Shown piece by piece: positions 53,509-62,529 of a stretch of DNA of 64,000 nucleotides. The DNA comes from Streptomyces sp. YIM 121038 (GTDB taxonomy: Bacteria; Actinomycetota; Actinomycetes; Streptomycetales; Streptomycetaceae). Within the stretch, counting starts at the first letter, position 1. Each line of letters opens with the position of its first letter. The notes under the pieces were generated by a model. The model was given only the letters and a program-made list of their open reading frames with translations. It made no database searches and was not told where the DNA came from. The DNA is taken from assembly GCF_006088715.1 (NCBI RefSeq), contig NZ_CP030771.1:4154001-4218000 (forward strand). The letters run 5' to 3'. The position numbers and the translations under genes are program-made.

Positions 53509-54257
53509 CCCAACAGGCAGACGACGAGGGCGGTCACGGGCAGGGCGAGGGCGTACGACCACTGGGCGCGGCTCGCCGTCACCTCGTCGATGACCGGCAT
53601 GGAGCCCGTGTAGCCCCGGCTCATCATCGCCAGGTGCACGCGCTCGCCCCGTTCGTAGGAGCGGATGAAGAGCGCGCCCGCAGACTTGGCGAGCACGCCC
53701 CACTGGCGTACGCCCCTGGCCTCGAAGCCGCGGGACTCGCGCGCGACGCGCATGCGGCGCATCTCGTCGGCGATGACGTCGCCGTAGCGGATCATGAAGG
53801 AGGCGATCTGGACGAGGAGCGGCGGGAGCCGCAGGCGCTGGAGGCCGAGGAGCAGTTCGCGCAGTTCGGTGGTGGCGGCGAGCAGCACCGACGCGGCGAC
53901 GCCGAGGGTGCCCTTGGCGAGGACGTTCCACGCGCCCCACAGGCCGCTCTCGCTGAGCGAGAGGCCGAGGACGTGCACGCGCTCGCCCTGGGCGACGAAC
54001 GGAAGCAGCAGCGCGAACCCCACGAAGGGGAGCTCGATCAGGAGCCGCTTCAGGACGAACAGGGGCGGTACGCGGGCCGCGTACGCGACGGTCGCGAGCA
54101 GCGCGGCGTACGCGGCGAAGGCCCAGAGCGCCTCGCGCGGGGTGGACACCACCACGACCACGAAGCAGAGGACGGCGGTGAGCTTGGCGTGCGGCGGCAG
54201 CGCGTGCACCGGGGAGCGGCCGTGGCGGTACAGGCGGTGCGCGTGGCCCGCGCCCAC
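53496..54257 (-). CDS. Energy-coupling metal transporter, transmembrane protein (CbiQ/NikQ)
   Basis: A 253-residue membrane protein of the ECF T-component family. It has several hydrophobic helices (LTAVLCFVVVVVSTP, FAAYAALLATVAYAA, LLIELPFVGFALLLPFV, LAKGTLGVAASVLLAAT). The cytosolic coupling helices carry MRRMRVARESRGF and SYERGERVHLAMMSRGY, each with the Ala/Ser-Arg-Gly motif that docks on the ATPase. It starts 1 nt before the end of the cbiM-type gene, so all three genes are tightly coupled. Confidence 0.94.
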   Translation of the reverse strand: MGAGHAHRLYRHGRSPVHALPPHAKLTAVLCFVVVVVSTPREALWAFAAYAALLATVAYAARVPPLFVLKRLLIELPFVGFALLLPFVAQGERVHVLGLSLSESGLWGAWNVLAKGTLGVAASVLLAATTELRELLLGLQRLRLPPLLVQIASFMIRYGDVIADEMRRMRVARESRGFEARGVRQWGVLAKSAGALFIRSYERGERVHLAMMSRGYTGSMPVIDEVTASRAQWSYALALPVTALVVCLLGWTL

Positions 54258-54258
54258 G

Positions 54259-55371
54259 TCAGGCGCTCTCGGCGGGCTCGGTCACCGCGGCGGTCCCCGC
54301 CGGGTCCGCCTGGTCCGCGTACGGGGCGCGCCGCCTGCGCAGCGCCCAGAAGACGCCGGTGCCCGCGACGACGGTCACGCCGACGCCGATGACGCCCGCG
54401 AGGCCGCCGGAGAGGCGGCTGTCGGTGATGCCCTGCACGCCGTAGTCGAAGAAGGGCGAGTCCTTGGCGGCGTGCTCCTCCTCCTTGCGGTCGATGCCCT
54501 TGTCGTGGGCGACCTTCTCCAGGCCGTCGGGGTTCGTGGAGGCGTAGAAGGAGACGAATCCGGCGAGGACGAACGAGGTGACCAGGCCCGCGGCCCACAG
54601 CTTGCGGTGGGAGGAGCGGGCCGCCGGGGCGGGGGCGGCGGCGGGCGCGTCGACGAGTGCGCCGCCCACGCGCAGTTTGAGCGGCGCGCTCAGGCCGCGG
54701 GCGCCGTACACCAGGTCGGGCCGCACGGCGATCACCGCGCCGACCGTGAGCGCGGTGATGGCGGCCTCGCCGACGCCGATGAGGACGTGGACGCCGATCA
54801 TGGCGGTGGCGACCTTGCCGATCGGCACGTCGGTGGTGCCGCCGACGGCGTAGATGAGGGTGAAGGCGGCGGCCGCGGCCGGCACGGAGAGCAGGGCCGC
54901 CGTGAACGCGGCGGCGGTGAGCGAGCGGCGGCCGCGCGGCAGGAGCCTCGCCAGGCCCCGGAAGACCGCGTACGCGACGACCGTGGTGACGACCGCCATG
55001 ACGGTGATGTTCACGCCGAGTGCGGTCAGGCCGCCGTCCGCGAACAGGACGCCCTGCATGAGCAGCACCACGGAGACGCACAGGACCCCGGTGCAGGGGC
55101 CCACGAGTATCGCCGCGAGGGCGCCGCCGAGGAGGTGGCCGCTCGTCCCGGCGGCGACGGGGAAGTTCAGCATCTGCACGGCGAAGATGAAGGCCGCCAC
55201 GAGACCCGCGAGCGGCGCCGTGCGCTCTCCCCCGCTCACGGCTTCGCCCGGGCGGGAGGCGCCCCCCTGTTCACGCCGTGCCCCGCGCAGCGCGACGGCG
55301 ACGGCACCCACCGCGGCCACGCCCGCGGCGGCGGATACGGGAGCGTTGATGAATCCATCGGGGACATGCAT
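54259..55371 (-). CDS. CbiM/NikM substrate-binding membrane protein fused to a PDGLE domain
   Basis: The 370-residue protein starts MHVPDGFINAPVSAAAG. The N-terminal Met-His is essential for metal binding in the CbiM/NikM family, so ATG 55371 is the right start, not the earlier in-frame ATG. Residues about 1-235 form the multi-helix CbiM part (GTSGHLLGGALAAILVGPCT carries further His ligands). A linker (APAAAPAPAARSSHRK) leads to a C-terminal PDGLE domain (ASTNPDGLEKVAHDKGI, then SRLSGGLAGVIGVGVTVVAG). The substrate is cobalt or nickel. The Nur-box-like dyad upstream favours nickel, while no cobalamin riboswitch is visible. Confidence 0.93.
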   Translation of the reverse strand: MHVPDGFINAPVSAAAGVAAVGAVAVALRGARREQGGASRPGEAVSGGERTAPLAGLVAAFIFAVQMLNFPVAAGTSGHLLGGALAAILVGPCTGVLCVSVVLLMQGVLFADGGLTALGVNITVMAVVTTVVAYAVFRGLARLLPRGRRSLTAAAFTAALLSVPAAAAAFTLIYAVGGTTDVPIGKVATAMIGVHVLIGVGEAAITALTVGAVIAVRPDLVYGARGLSAPLKLRVGGALVDAPAAAPAPAARSSHRKLWAAGLVTSFVLAGFVSFYASTNPDGLEKVAHDKGIDRKEEEHAAKDSPFFDYGVQGITDSRLSGGLAGVIGVGVTVVAGTGVFWALRRRRAPYADQADPAGTAAVTEPAESA

Positions 55372-55476
55372 GCGCGCGCTCCTGGAAAGGTGCATGTCGT
55401 GAGCGTGGGGAGGCACTCACGCGAAATGAGCGGATCGCTCCCGAGCGGGACGCTCGTGAACCTTCCAATGATGTGC

Positions 55477-55501
55477 GCTCTTGCGAAAAGGTCGCAAGAG
55501 C
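55477..55501. promoter_or_regulatory. Perfect 10-5-10 dyad, candidate Nur (Fur-family) operator
   Basis: GCTCTTGCGA, five bases (AAAGG), then TCGCAAGAGC. The inner TTGCGA-N5-TCGCAA fits the streptomycete Nur box, tTGCaa-N5-ttGCAA. It lies 106 bp upstream of the cbiM-type start and overlaps a possible -35 on that strand. It is also 136 bp upstream of the divergent ssgA-like gene. Confidence 0.6.
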
Positions 55502-55636
55502 GTAGGAGCACCAATACGCGCCCCCGCCCGCGCCCCGGAACAGCGCCCCTCCCAGCGCCTCAATATCTGTACATATGCGACATTGGGGAGAGGGCCTCCG
55601 CCTGTGCGCGGGCCGGGACGACGAGAGGACAGAGCC

Positions 55637-56005
55637 ATGTCAGTGGTCGAACAAGTCACCCGGGCCCACCTCGTCACCGACTCCCCCGACGACCACGTCG
55701 TCGTCCCCGTCGCCCTGCGGTACGACCCGCAGACCGATCCGCGCTCGGTGCGCATCGGCCTGCCCGGCACGGTGGCCGCGGACCACCCCGGATCACCCGA
55801 CTGGGTCCTCGACCGCGACCTCCTGGAGCGCGGGCTGAGGGCCCCCGCGGCCGACGGCGACGTACGGATCTGGCCGTGCGGGCGGGTGCAGGCGGTGGTG
55901 GAGTTCCACACGCCCAAGGGCGTGGCGGTCGTGCAGTTCGACTCGTCCGCGCTGGTGCGCTTCCTGCGTCGTACGTACACGGCCGCCACGCCGGTCAGTC
56001 ACTGA
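55637..56005 (+). CDS. ssgE: SsgA-like sporulation/cell-division protein (SsgE by position)
   Basis: A 122-residue SALP-family protein. It has the conserved core VPVALRYDPQTDPRSVRIGL, then DWVLDRDLLERGLRAPAADG, DVRIWPCG and ALVRFLRRTYTA. These proteins occur only in morphologically complex actinomycetes and steer septum formation, spore-wall synthesis and spore separation. The symbol rests on position after a PBP pair as recalled from S. coelicolor, not on alignment. ATG 55637 follows GAGAGGA at 9 nt. The promoter region is AT-rich (CAATATCTGTACATATG at about 55,561-55,577). It is convergent with the MMPL gene. Confidence 0.88.
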   Translation: MSVVEQVTRAHLVTDSPDDHVVVPVALRYDPQTDPRSVRIGLPGTVAADHPGSPDWVLDRDLLERGLRAPAADGDVRIWPCGRVQAVVEFHTPKGVAVVQFDSSALVRFLRRTYTAATPVSH

Positions 56006-56024
56006 GCGCCCGGGGGCGCGGGCG

Positions 56025-58268
56025 TCACACGCCCACGGGCTCCCGCCGCTCGTCGCGGTCGCCGGTGGCCGGGGGTGCCATGTCCTTCAGGCCCTCGCCC
56101 TCGACGTCCACGTTCGGCAGCGCGCGGTCGAGCCAGCGCGGCAGGCTCCAGGCCTTGCGGCCGAGGAGCGCGAGCACGGCCGGGACGATCGCCATGCGCA
56201 CGATGAACGCGTCGAAGAAGACCGCGATCGCGAGGCCGAAGCCGATCATCTTGACCATCTGCTCGCCGGAGCCGATGAAGCCCGCGAAGACGGCGATCAT
56301 GATGACGGCGGCCGCCGTCACGACCCGCGCGCCGTACTTGAAGCCGGTGACGATCGCGTCCTCGGGGCTCTCCCCGTGGACGTACGCCTCGCGCATGCGG
56401 GTCACCAGGAACACCTCGTAGTCCATCGCGAGGCCGAAGACGACGCCCACCATGAAGATCGGCATCATGCTCATGATCGGGCCGGTCTGCTCCACGCCGA
56501 ACAGCGAGCCGAGCCAGCCCCACTGGAAGACCGCGACCACCGCGCCGAGCGCGGCGAGCACCGAGAGCAGGAAGCCGAGCGCCGCCTTGAGCGGGACGAG
56601 GACCGAGCGGAAGACGACGATCAGGAGCAGGAAGGCCAGGCCCACGACCAGCGCGAGGTAGGGGATCAGCGCGTCGTTGAGCTTCTGCGAGACGTCGATG
56701 TTCATGGCCGTGGTGCCGGTGACCATGACCTCGGCGCCGCTGTCGGCCTTGACGTCCGCCGCCTCGGCGCGGATGGCGTGGACGAGGTCCTCGGTCTCGG
56801 TGCCGCTCGGCTTGGAGGACGGCACGACGCTGATGATCGCCGTGTCGCCCGCCTTGTTGAACACCGGCGGGCTCACGCTGAGCACGTCGTCCAGGCCGCC
56901 GATCTTCTTGGCGACGGCGGCGGCCTCGCCCTTGGGGTCGGCGACGCCCTTGAGGTCGGTGACGGTCATCAGCGGGCCGTTGTAGCCGGGGCCGAAGCCG
57001 TCCGCGATGAGGTCGTAGGCCTTGCGCTGGGTGGTGGAGGTGGGCTGCGCGCCGTCGTCGGGCAGGCCGAGTTCGAGGCCGGCCACCGGCACGGCGGCGG
57101 CGCCGAGGCCCAGCACGCCGAGCAGCAGGACGGCGAGCGGGCGGCGGACCACGAAGCGGGCCCAGCGGGTGCCGAGGTTCTCCTTCGCGGGCGCGGCGGA
57201 CTCCGCGGCCCGCGGCGCGCCCTTCCGGCCGCGGCCGAACCGCTTGCCCTGCGTGCCCGCGGGCCTGACCTTGCGGCCCGCGTACCCGAGCAGCGCCGGG
57301 ACCAGGGTGAGCGCGATCAGGACGGCGATGGCGACCGTACCGGCCGCCGCGACGCCCATCTTGGTGAGCATCGGGATGTTGACGACGGCGAGGCCGACCA
57401 GCGCGATGACCACCGTCAGACCGGCGAAGACCACGGCGGAGCCCGCCGTGCCGACGGCCCGGCCCGCCGCGTCCTCGCGGTCGCGGCCCTCGGCCAGCTC
57501 GGCGCGGTAGCGCGAGACGATGAACAGGGCGTAGTCGATGCCGACCGCGAGGCCGATCATCATGGCGAGCGTCGACGTGGTCGTACCGAGGTCGAGCGCG
57601 CTGGCGAGCGCGGCGATCGACGAGACGCCGATGCCGACGCCGATCAGGGCGGTGAGCAGCGGAAGCCCGGCCGCCACGAGCGAGCCGAAGGTGATGACAA
57701 GGACGACGGCGGCGACGGCGATGCCGATGACCTCCGTGGCGCCGGTGTGCGGCACGGCCTGGAGGGCGTCACCGCCGACCTCGACGGTCATGCCGCCGGT
57801 GCGGGCCTTGTCGGTGGTCTTCTCCAGGGCGTCCCGGCTGTCGTCGGACAGCTCCATGGAGGTGACCTTGTACGTCACCGACGCGTACGCCGTGGTGCCG
57901 TCCTTGGAGACCGTCCTGGCCGCGAACGGGTCGTCGGCGCGCGCCACCTGGTCCGATCCTGACGCGAGGGCGCCCACGGTCTTGGAGATCGCGGCCTTGT
58001 TGTCCGGATCGGTGACCTTCTCGCCGTCCGGCGCCTTGAACACCACCCGGGCGCTCGCGCCGTCGGCGCTGGCCTCGGGGGCGCGCTTCTCCAGGAGGTC
58101 GAAGGCCTGCTGGGCCTCCGTGCCCGGGATCGAGAAGGAGCTCGACGCGGCGGTCGGCGCGGAGGCGGCGCCCACTCCGGCGAGGGTCAGGAGCGCCACC
58201 CAGATCAGGGCGACGAAGTGCCGTCGCCGGAAGGCGATTCGGCCTAGTTTGTACAGGAACGTGGCCAC
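56025..58268 (-). CDS. MMPL/RND-family exporter
   Basis: A 747-residue membrane protein with 12 predicted helices and two MMPL domains. A first helix (FVALIWVALLTLAGVGAASA) is followed by an outer loop of about 130 residues, then helices 2-6 with GLAVGIDYALFIVSRYRAEL. The second half repeats this with GVVFGLAMDYEVFLVTRMRE. The paired GxxxDY motifs are the proton-relay residues of MMPL transporters. Substrates in actinobacteria are lipids or hydrophobic drugs. A TetR gene lies 125 nt upstream on the same strand and probably controls it. Confidence 0.94.
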   Translation of the reverse strand: MATFLYKLGRIAFRRRHFVALIWVALLTLAGVGAASAPTAASSSFSIPGTEAQQAFDLLEKRAPEASADGASARVVFKAPDGEKVTDPDNKAAISKTVGALASGSDQVARADDPFAARTVSKDGTTAYASVTYKVTSMELSDDSRDALEKTTDKARTGGMTVEVGGDALQAVPHTGATEVIGIAVAAVVLVITFGSLVAAGLPLLTALIGVGIGVSSIAALASALDLGTTTSTLAMMIGLAVGIDYALFIVSRYRAELAEGRDREDAAGRAVGTAGSAVVFAGLTVVIALVGLAVVNIPMLTKMGVAAAGTVAIAVLIALTLVPALLGYAGRKVRPAGTQGKRFGRGRKGAPRAAESAAPAKENLGTRWARFVVRRPLAVLLLGVLGLGAAAVPVAGLELGLPDDGAQPTSTTQRKAYDLIADGFGPGYNGPLMTVTDLKGVADPKGEAAAVAKKIGGLDDVLSVSPPVFNKAGDTAIISVVPSSKPSGTETEDLVHAIRAEAADVKADSGAEVMVTGTTAMNIDVSQKLNDALIPYLALVVGLAFLLLIVVFRSVLVPLKAALGFLLSVLAALGAVVAVFQWGWLGSLFGVEQTGPIMSMMPIFMVGVVFGLAMDYEVFLVTRMREAYVHGESPEDAIVTGFKYGARVVTAAAVIMIAVFAGFIGSGEQMVKMIGFGLAIAVFFDAFIVRMAIVPAVLALLGRKAWSLPRWLDRALPNVDVEGEGLKDMAPPATGDRDERREPVGV

Positions 58269-58393
58269 GAGGGGGTACTCCCGGTCAGGTCGTGGGGTGG
58301 CTACAGGGCAGGGGGGATCGGCCCGACGACGTGAGCGGCTCGCGTCAGGTGGAACGTTCTTCGAGGGGGCCCGGGCTTCGAGGAGGTCCCGGG

Positions 58394-58984
58394 TCAGACG
58401 CCGAGGGCGGGGAGGATCACGGCGTCGATGTACGTGATGAGGAACTCCTGGTCGACCGTGCGCTCCTCGATGAGCTCACGGGCGGCGAAGCCGCCGACCA
58501 GCATGTGGATGACGTACTCAAGGGCCGGGTTGTCCGCGGCGACCTCGCCGCGCTCGACCGCGCGCCGCAGCATCGCGTCGAGCCCGGTGAGCTCCGGTTC
58601 GATGAGCAACTGGCGCAGCGCCTGGTGGAGTTCGGGATTGCCGTGGATGGCGTGGAACAGGCCGCGCATCAGGGCGTGGTCCTGCTCCATCTTGCAGTCG
58701 TCCTGGAGGGTCGCCATGCGCATGAGGTCGCCGCGCAGCGAACCGGTGTCGATGTCCGCGAGGGACGCCGGCTTGTTGTGCCTGAGCGCCCGCGCGACGA
58801 GCTCCGGCTTGCCGCCCCACTGGCGGTAGAGCGTGGCCTTGCTGGAGCGGGTGCGGGTGGCGACGGCGTCCATCGTGAGGTTCTCGTAGCCCACCTCGCG
58901 CAGCAGCTCGAGCACGGCCTCGTACAGCTCCGCCGCGCGCTCGGGGGAGATCCGGCTGCGCCGGGCCGTTGCCGTCTCCGCCAT
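58394..58984 (-). CDS. TetR-family regulator of the MMPL exporter
   Basis: A 196-residue TetR-type repressor from ATG 58984. The HTH is LTMDAVATRTRSSKATLYRQ then WGGKPELV, after the typical ERAAELYEAVLELLREVGYE helix. The C-terminal ligand domain contains LFHAIHGNPELHQALRQLL. A good dyad, AACGAAAC-G-GTTTCGTT, lies 59 bp upstream and is the likely operator. Same-strand placement upstream of the exporter gene suggests one operon with autoregulation; the inducer is unknown. Confidence 0.93.
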   Translation of the reverse strand: MAETATARRSRISPERAAELYEAVLELLREVGYENLTMDAVATRTRSSKATLYRQWGGKPELVARALRHNKPASLADIDTGSLRGDLMRMATLQDDCKMEQDHALMRGLFHAIHGNPELHQALRQLLIEPELTGLDAMLRRAVERGEVAADNPALEYVIHMLVGGFAARELIEERTVDQEFLITYIDAVILPALGV

Positions 58985-59042
58985 GACCGTCGCCTTTCCT
59001 CTCACTGGTTGCCCCGCACACTGTACGCGGATCCCGTATCGA

Positions 59043-59059
59043 AACGAAACGGTTTCGTT
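59043..59059. promoter_or_regulatory. Candidate TetR operator AACGAAAC-G-GTTTCGTT
   Basis: Perfect dyad with 8-bp arms about one base, 59 bp upstream of the tetR start and 127 bp upstream of the divergent tricorn gene. The sequence is AT-richer than its surroundings. Confidence 0.6.
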
Positions 59060-59080
59060 CATGAGCTGGGTCACACACAT

Positions 59081-59109
59081 CCAGCCCGTCCGGCGATTGA
59101 GGACGAGGC
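59081..59109 (+). repeat. Element A, solo copy
   Basis: CCAGCCCGTCCGGCGATTGA followed by GGACGAGGC matches the arm at 30064-30092 with one change (GATTGAG for GTTTGAG). It sits between tetR and the tricorn gene, which are divergent, so not every copy is a terminator. Confidence 0.85.
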
Positions 59110-59185
59110 GCGCAGCGCCAATGAGGGGGAAAGGGGCGAAGCCCCACAAGTTGCAGCGACCGGCGCGCCGGAAAAGCATGGGGGC

Positions 59186-62100
59186 GTGCCCCAGGCGTAC
59201 CTCCGCTTCCCCCACATCAGCGGCGACCGGCTCTGCTTCGTCGCCGAGGACGACCTGTGGGTGGCCCCGCTCGCCGCGGCGGGCGCCCCACCGGGCCGGG
59301 CCTGGCGGGTGACGGCCGACCGCACCAAGCTCGGCCACCCGCGCTTCGCCCCGGACGGCCGCCACATCGCGTACACGAGCTGGCGCAGCCTCGACCCGGA
59401 GATCCACCTCGCCCCGGTGGACGGCGGGGCCGCGCGGCGCCTGACCTACTGGGGCTCCCCGGACACCCGCGTCTGCGGCTGGACGCCCGACGGGCAGATC
59501 CTCGCCGTGTCCTCGCACGGCCAGCCCTTCTCGCACTTCTGCTGGGCCTACAGCGTGCCCACCGACGGCTCCCCCGGCGGCAAGCTGCCCTGGGGCCCGG
59601 TCCACGACATCGCCGTCGACGACCTCGACGGCGAGCGCAAGACGCTGCTCCTGACCGGCAAGCCGCCGCACGAGCCCGCCGCCTGGAAGCGCTACCGGGG
59701 CGGCGCCACGGGCCGTCTGTGGCTGCACGGCGAGCACGTCCTGAAGGACCTCGAAGGGCATCTGGACGCGCCCATGTTCGTGGCCGGGCGCCTCGCGTTC
59801 CTCTCCGACCACGAGGGCGTCGGCAACCTCTACTCCTGCCTGCCCGACGGCAAGGACCTGCGGCGCCACACCGACCACGACGCCTTCTACGCCCGGCACG
59901 CGGCCAGCGACGGCACCCGCGTCGTCTACCAGTGCGCGGGCGAGATCTGGCTCGTCGACGACCTGGCTCCCGACGCGGAGCCGCGCCGCGTCCCGGTGAC
60001 CATCGGCGGCCCGCGCGCGGGCCGCCGCACCTACCAGGTGCCCGCCGCCCACCACGTCGACGCCCTCTCCGTGGACACCACGGGACGGGCGAGCGCGGTC
60101 GTCGTCCGGGGCAGCCTGTACTGGCTGACCCACCGCGACGGCCCCGCCCGCACCATCGCCGACACCCCCGGCGTCCGCGTCCGGCTCCCCGAGATGCTCG
60201 GCACCGGCGGGCAGGTCGCCTACGTCACCGACGCCGAGGGCGAGGACGCGGTCGAGATCGCCCATCTGCCCCGGGCCAGCGGCGAGCGCGCACCGCGCCG
60301 CCTCGCGGCCGGGGAGCTCGGCCGGGTCCTGGAGCTGGTGTCCGACCCCGACGGCGAGCGGCTCGCGATCGCCTCGCACGACGGACGGCTGCTCCTCATC
60401 GACGCGACAGAAGACTCCAACGGCGAGGTCACCGAGCTGATCCGGTCCCTCAACGGGCCGGTGCGCGACCTCGCCTTCTCCCCCGACGGCGCCTGGCTCA
60501 CCTGGTCGCACCCCGGCATCGGCCGCTCCCTGCGGCAGATCAAGCTGGCCCGGATCGAGGGCCCGGGGGTGCGCACGGTCATCGACGTCACCAACGGCCG
60601 CTTCGAGGACGAGAACCCGGTGTTCACCCGGGACGGCCGCTATCTCGCCTTCCTGTCCTGGCGCGGCTTCGACCCCGTCTACGACGTGCACACCGGCGAC
60701 CTGTCCTTCCCGCTCGGCTGCCGCCCCTACCTCGTACCGCTGTCCTCCGCCACGCCCTCCCCCTTCGCGCTCCTTCCGGACGGGCGGCCCGCGGCGGGCG
60801 GCCTCGACCCGGACGACGACGAGTCCCGGGACGGGCAGGTGACCGTGGAGGCGGAGGGCCTGGAGAGCCGGGTGACGCCGTTCCCCGTGTCGGCGTCCAA
60901 GTACTCGGCGCTGTACCCGGTGAGCGGCGGCGGCCTGGTGTGGCTGCGCTGGCCGATCTCGGGCGCCCTCGGCGAGACCTTCGCCAACCCGGCCGACACC
61001 TCGGGGCGGCCGACCCTCGAGTACTTCAACATCACCAAGGCCAAGAAGTCCGAACTCGTCGACCACCTCGACTGGTTCGCGCTCAGCGGCGACGGCAGCA
61101 GGCTCGTCGTCGTCGACGAGGGCGAGCTGCGGGCCGTGCCGTCCACGGAGTCCGGCGACGGCGACACCACGGTCTGGATCGACCTGCGGCGCATCCTGCA
61201 CGACGTCGACCCGGCCGCCGAGTGGCGCCAGTCCTTCGACGAGGCGGGCCGGCTGATCCGCGCCTACTTCTGGGACCCCGGGATGTGCGGCATCGACTGG
61301 GACGCCGTCCTCGACCAGTACCGGCCGCTCGTGGAGCGCGTCGCGTCGCCCGACGAGTTCGCCGACCTGCTCCGGGAGGTCCTCGGCGAGCTGGGCACCT
61401 CCCACGCGTACGTGACCGCCGCCCGGCGCAACGAGGGGCCCGCCCACTACCAGCGCGCCATCGGCCTGCTCGGCGCCAACCTCGTGCGCCGCGACGACGG
61501 CTGGATGGTGAAGCGCATCCTGCCCGGCGAGTCCTCCGACTCCAAGGCGCGCTCCCCGCTCGCCGGTTCGGGCATCCGGGAGGGCGCCGTGCTCACCCAC
61601 GTGGACGGGCGCCCGGTGGACCCGGTGACCGGCCCGTCCCCGCTGCTCGCGGCGGCGGGCGGGACCACCGTGGAGCTGACCTTCGAGCCCGCCGAGGGCG
61701 AGGGCCGCGCCCGGCGCGTCGCCGTCGTACCGCTGATCGACGAGCGGCCGCTGCGCTACCAGGACTGGGTCGCCAAGCGCCGCGGTGTCGTACGGGACCT
61801 CAGCGGCGGCAAGTGCGGCTATCTGCACATCCCCGACATGGGCGGCTCCGGCTGGGCCCAGTTCAACCGCGATCTGCGCCTGGAGGTCTCCCGGCCCGCG
61901 CTGATCGTCGACGTGCGCGGCAACGCGGGCGGCAACATCAGCGAACTCGTCGTGGAGAAGCTGACCCGCAAGATCCTTGGCTGGGACCTCACGCGCGACG
62001 CGCAGCCCGTGTCGTACGCCTCCAGCGCGCCCCGGGGCCCCGTGGTGGCCCTCGCGGACGAGGCGACCTCGTCCGACGGCGACATGATCACCGCCGTGTT

Positions 62101-62437
62101 CAAACTCCTCGGGCTCGGGCCCGTGGTGGGGCAGCGGACCTGGGGCGGCGTCGTCGGCATGACCGGGCGCCACGTGCTCGGCGACGGCACGGTGATCACC
62201 GTGCCGATGAACGCGGGCTGGTTCGACGCGTACGGCTGGGGCGTGGAGAACCACGGCGTCGAGCCCGACCTCGCCGTGCTGCGCACCCCGCTCGACTGGG
62301 CCGAGGGGCGCCACGCCCAGCTCGACGACGCGGTGCGGCTCGCGCTCGACCTCCTCGCCGCGCGCCCCGCGGCCGTCCCTCCCGGGTACGACGACGTGCC
62401 CGACCGGCGGCGGCCGCCGCTCCCCCCGCGCGCGTGA
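59186..62437 (+). CDS. Tricorn-type protease (beta-propellers, PDZ, S41)
   Basis: A 1083-residue cytosolic protease that would shorten peptides released by the proteasome. Start GTG 59186 gives VPQAYLRFPHISGDRLCFVA, the usual tricorn N-terminus. Residues about 10-280 and 300-660 form the two propellers (RLTYWGSPDTRVCGWTPDGQ; FTRDGRYLAFLSWRGFDPVY). A helical C1 region follows (DWDAVLDQYRPLVERVASPDEF), with a TSHAY His. The PDZ is near SGIREGAVLTHVDGRPVDPV. The S41 core has VDVRGNAGGNISELV, the nucleophile Ser in ATSSDGDMITAVFK, and ENHGVEPDLAV. A disordered Pro/Arg tail ends it. No ribosome site is strong, so the exact start is provisional. Confidence 0.93.
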   Translation: MPQAYLRFPHISGDRLCFVAEDDLWVAPLAAAGAPPGRAWRVTADRTKLGHPRFAPDGRHIAYTSWRSLDPEIHLAPVDGGAARRLTYWGSPDTRVCGWTPDGQILAVSSHGQPFSHFCWAYSVPTDGSPGGKLPWGPVHDIAVDDLDGERKTLLLTGKPPHEPAAWKRYRGGATGRLWLHGEHVLKDLEGHLDAPMFVAGRLAFLSDHEGVGNLYSCLPDGKDLRRHTDHDAFYARHAASDGTRVVYQCAGEIWLVDDLAPDAEPRRVPVTIGGPRAGRRTYQVPAAHHVDALSVDTTGRASAVVVRGSLYWLTHRDGPARTIADTPGVRVRLPEMLGTGGQVAYVTDAEGEDAVEIAHLPRASGERAPRRLAAGELGRVLELVSDPDGERLAIASHDGRLLLIDATEDSNGEVTELIRSLNGPVRDLAFSPDGAWLTWSHPGIGRSLRQIKLARIEGPGVRTVIDVTNGRFEDENPVFTRDGRYLAFLSWRGFDPVYDVHTGDLSFPLGCRPYLVPLSSATPSPFALLPDGRPAAGGLDPDDDESRDGQVTVEAEGLESRVTPFPVSASKYSALYPVSGGGLVWLRWPISGALGETFANPADTSGRPTLEYFNITKAKKSELVDHLDWFALSGDGSRLVVVDEGELRAVPSTESGDGDTTVWIDLRRILHDVDPAAEWRQSFDEAGRLIRAYFWDPGMCGIDWDAVLDQYRPLVERVASPDEFADLLREVLGELGTSHAYVTAARRNEGPAHYQRAIGLLGANLVRRDDGWMVKRILPGESSDSKARSPLAGSGIREGAVLTHVDGRPVDPVTGPSPLLAAAGGTTVELTFEPAEGEGRARRVAVVPLIDERPLRYQDWVAKRRGVVRDLSGGKCGYLHIPDMGGSGWAQFNRDLRLEVSRPALIVDVRGNAGGNISELVVEKLTRKILGWDLTRDAQPVSYASSAPRGPVVALADEATSSDGDMITAVFKLLGLGPVVGQRTWGGVVGMTGRHVLGDGTVITVPMNAGWFDAYGWGVENHGVEPDLAVLRTPLDWAEGRHAQLDDAVRLALDLLAARPAAVPPGYDDVPDRRRPPLPPRA

Positions 62438-62529
62438 GCGGAGCGTAACTGTCCGACATGCGTGGGATGTCGGGCCGTGTCAGGCTGGTCGAGGCCCAAT
62501 CCCCTCACCCACATTGGGAGTGAACCTCC

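Noticed and set aside
55372..55636. Cobalamin riboswitch before the CbiM-type gene
   Set aside because: No B12-box-like sequence seen; the interval is too short and carries the Nur-like dyad instead.
58985..62314. Long minus-strand extension of tetR under the tricorn gene
   Set aside because: TetR proper starts at 58984; the rest is a low-complexity antisense of the tricorn coding sequence.
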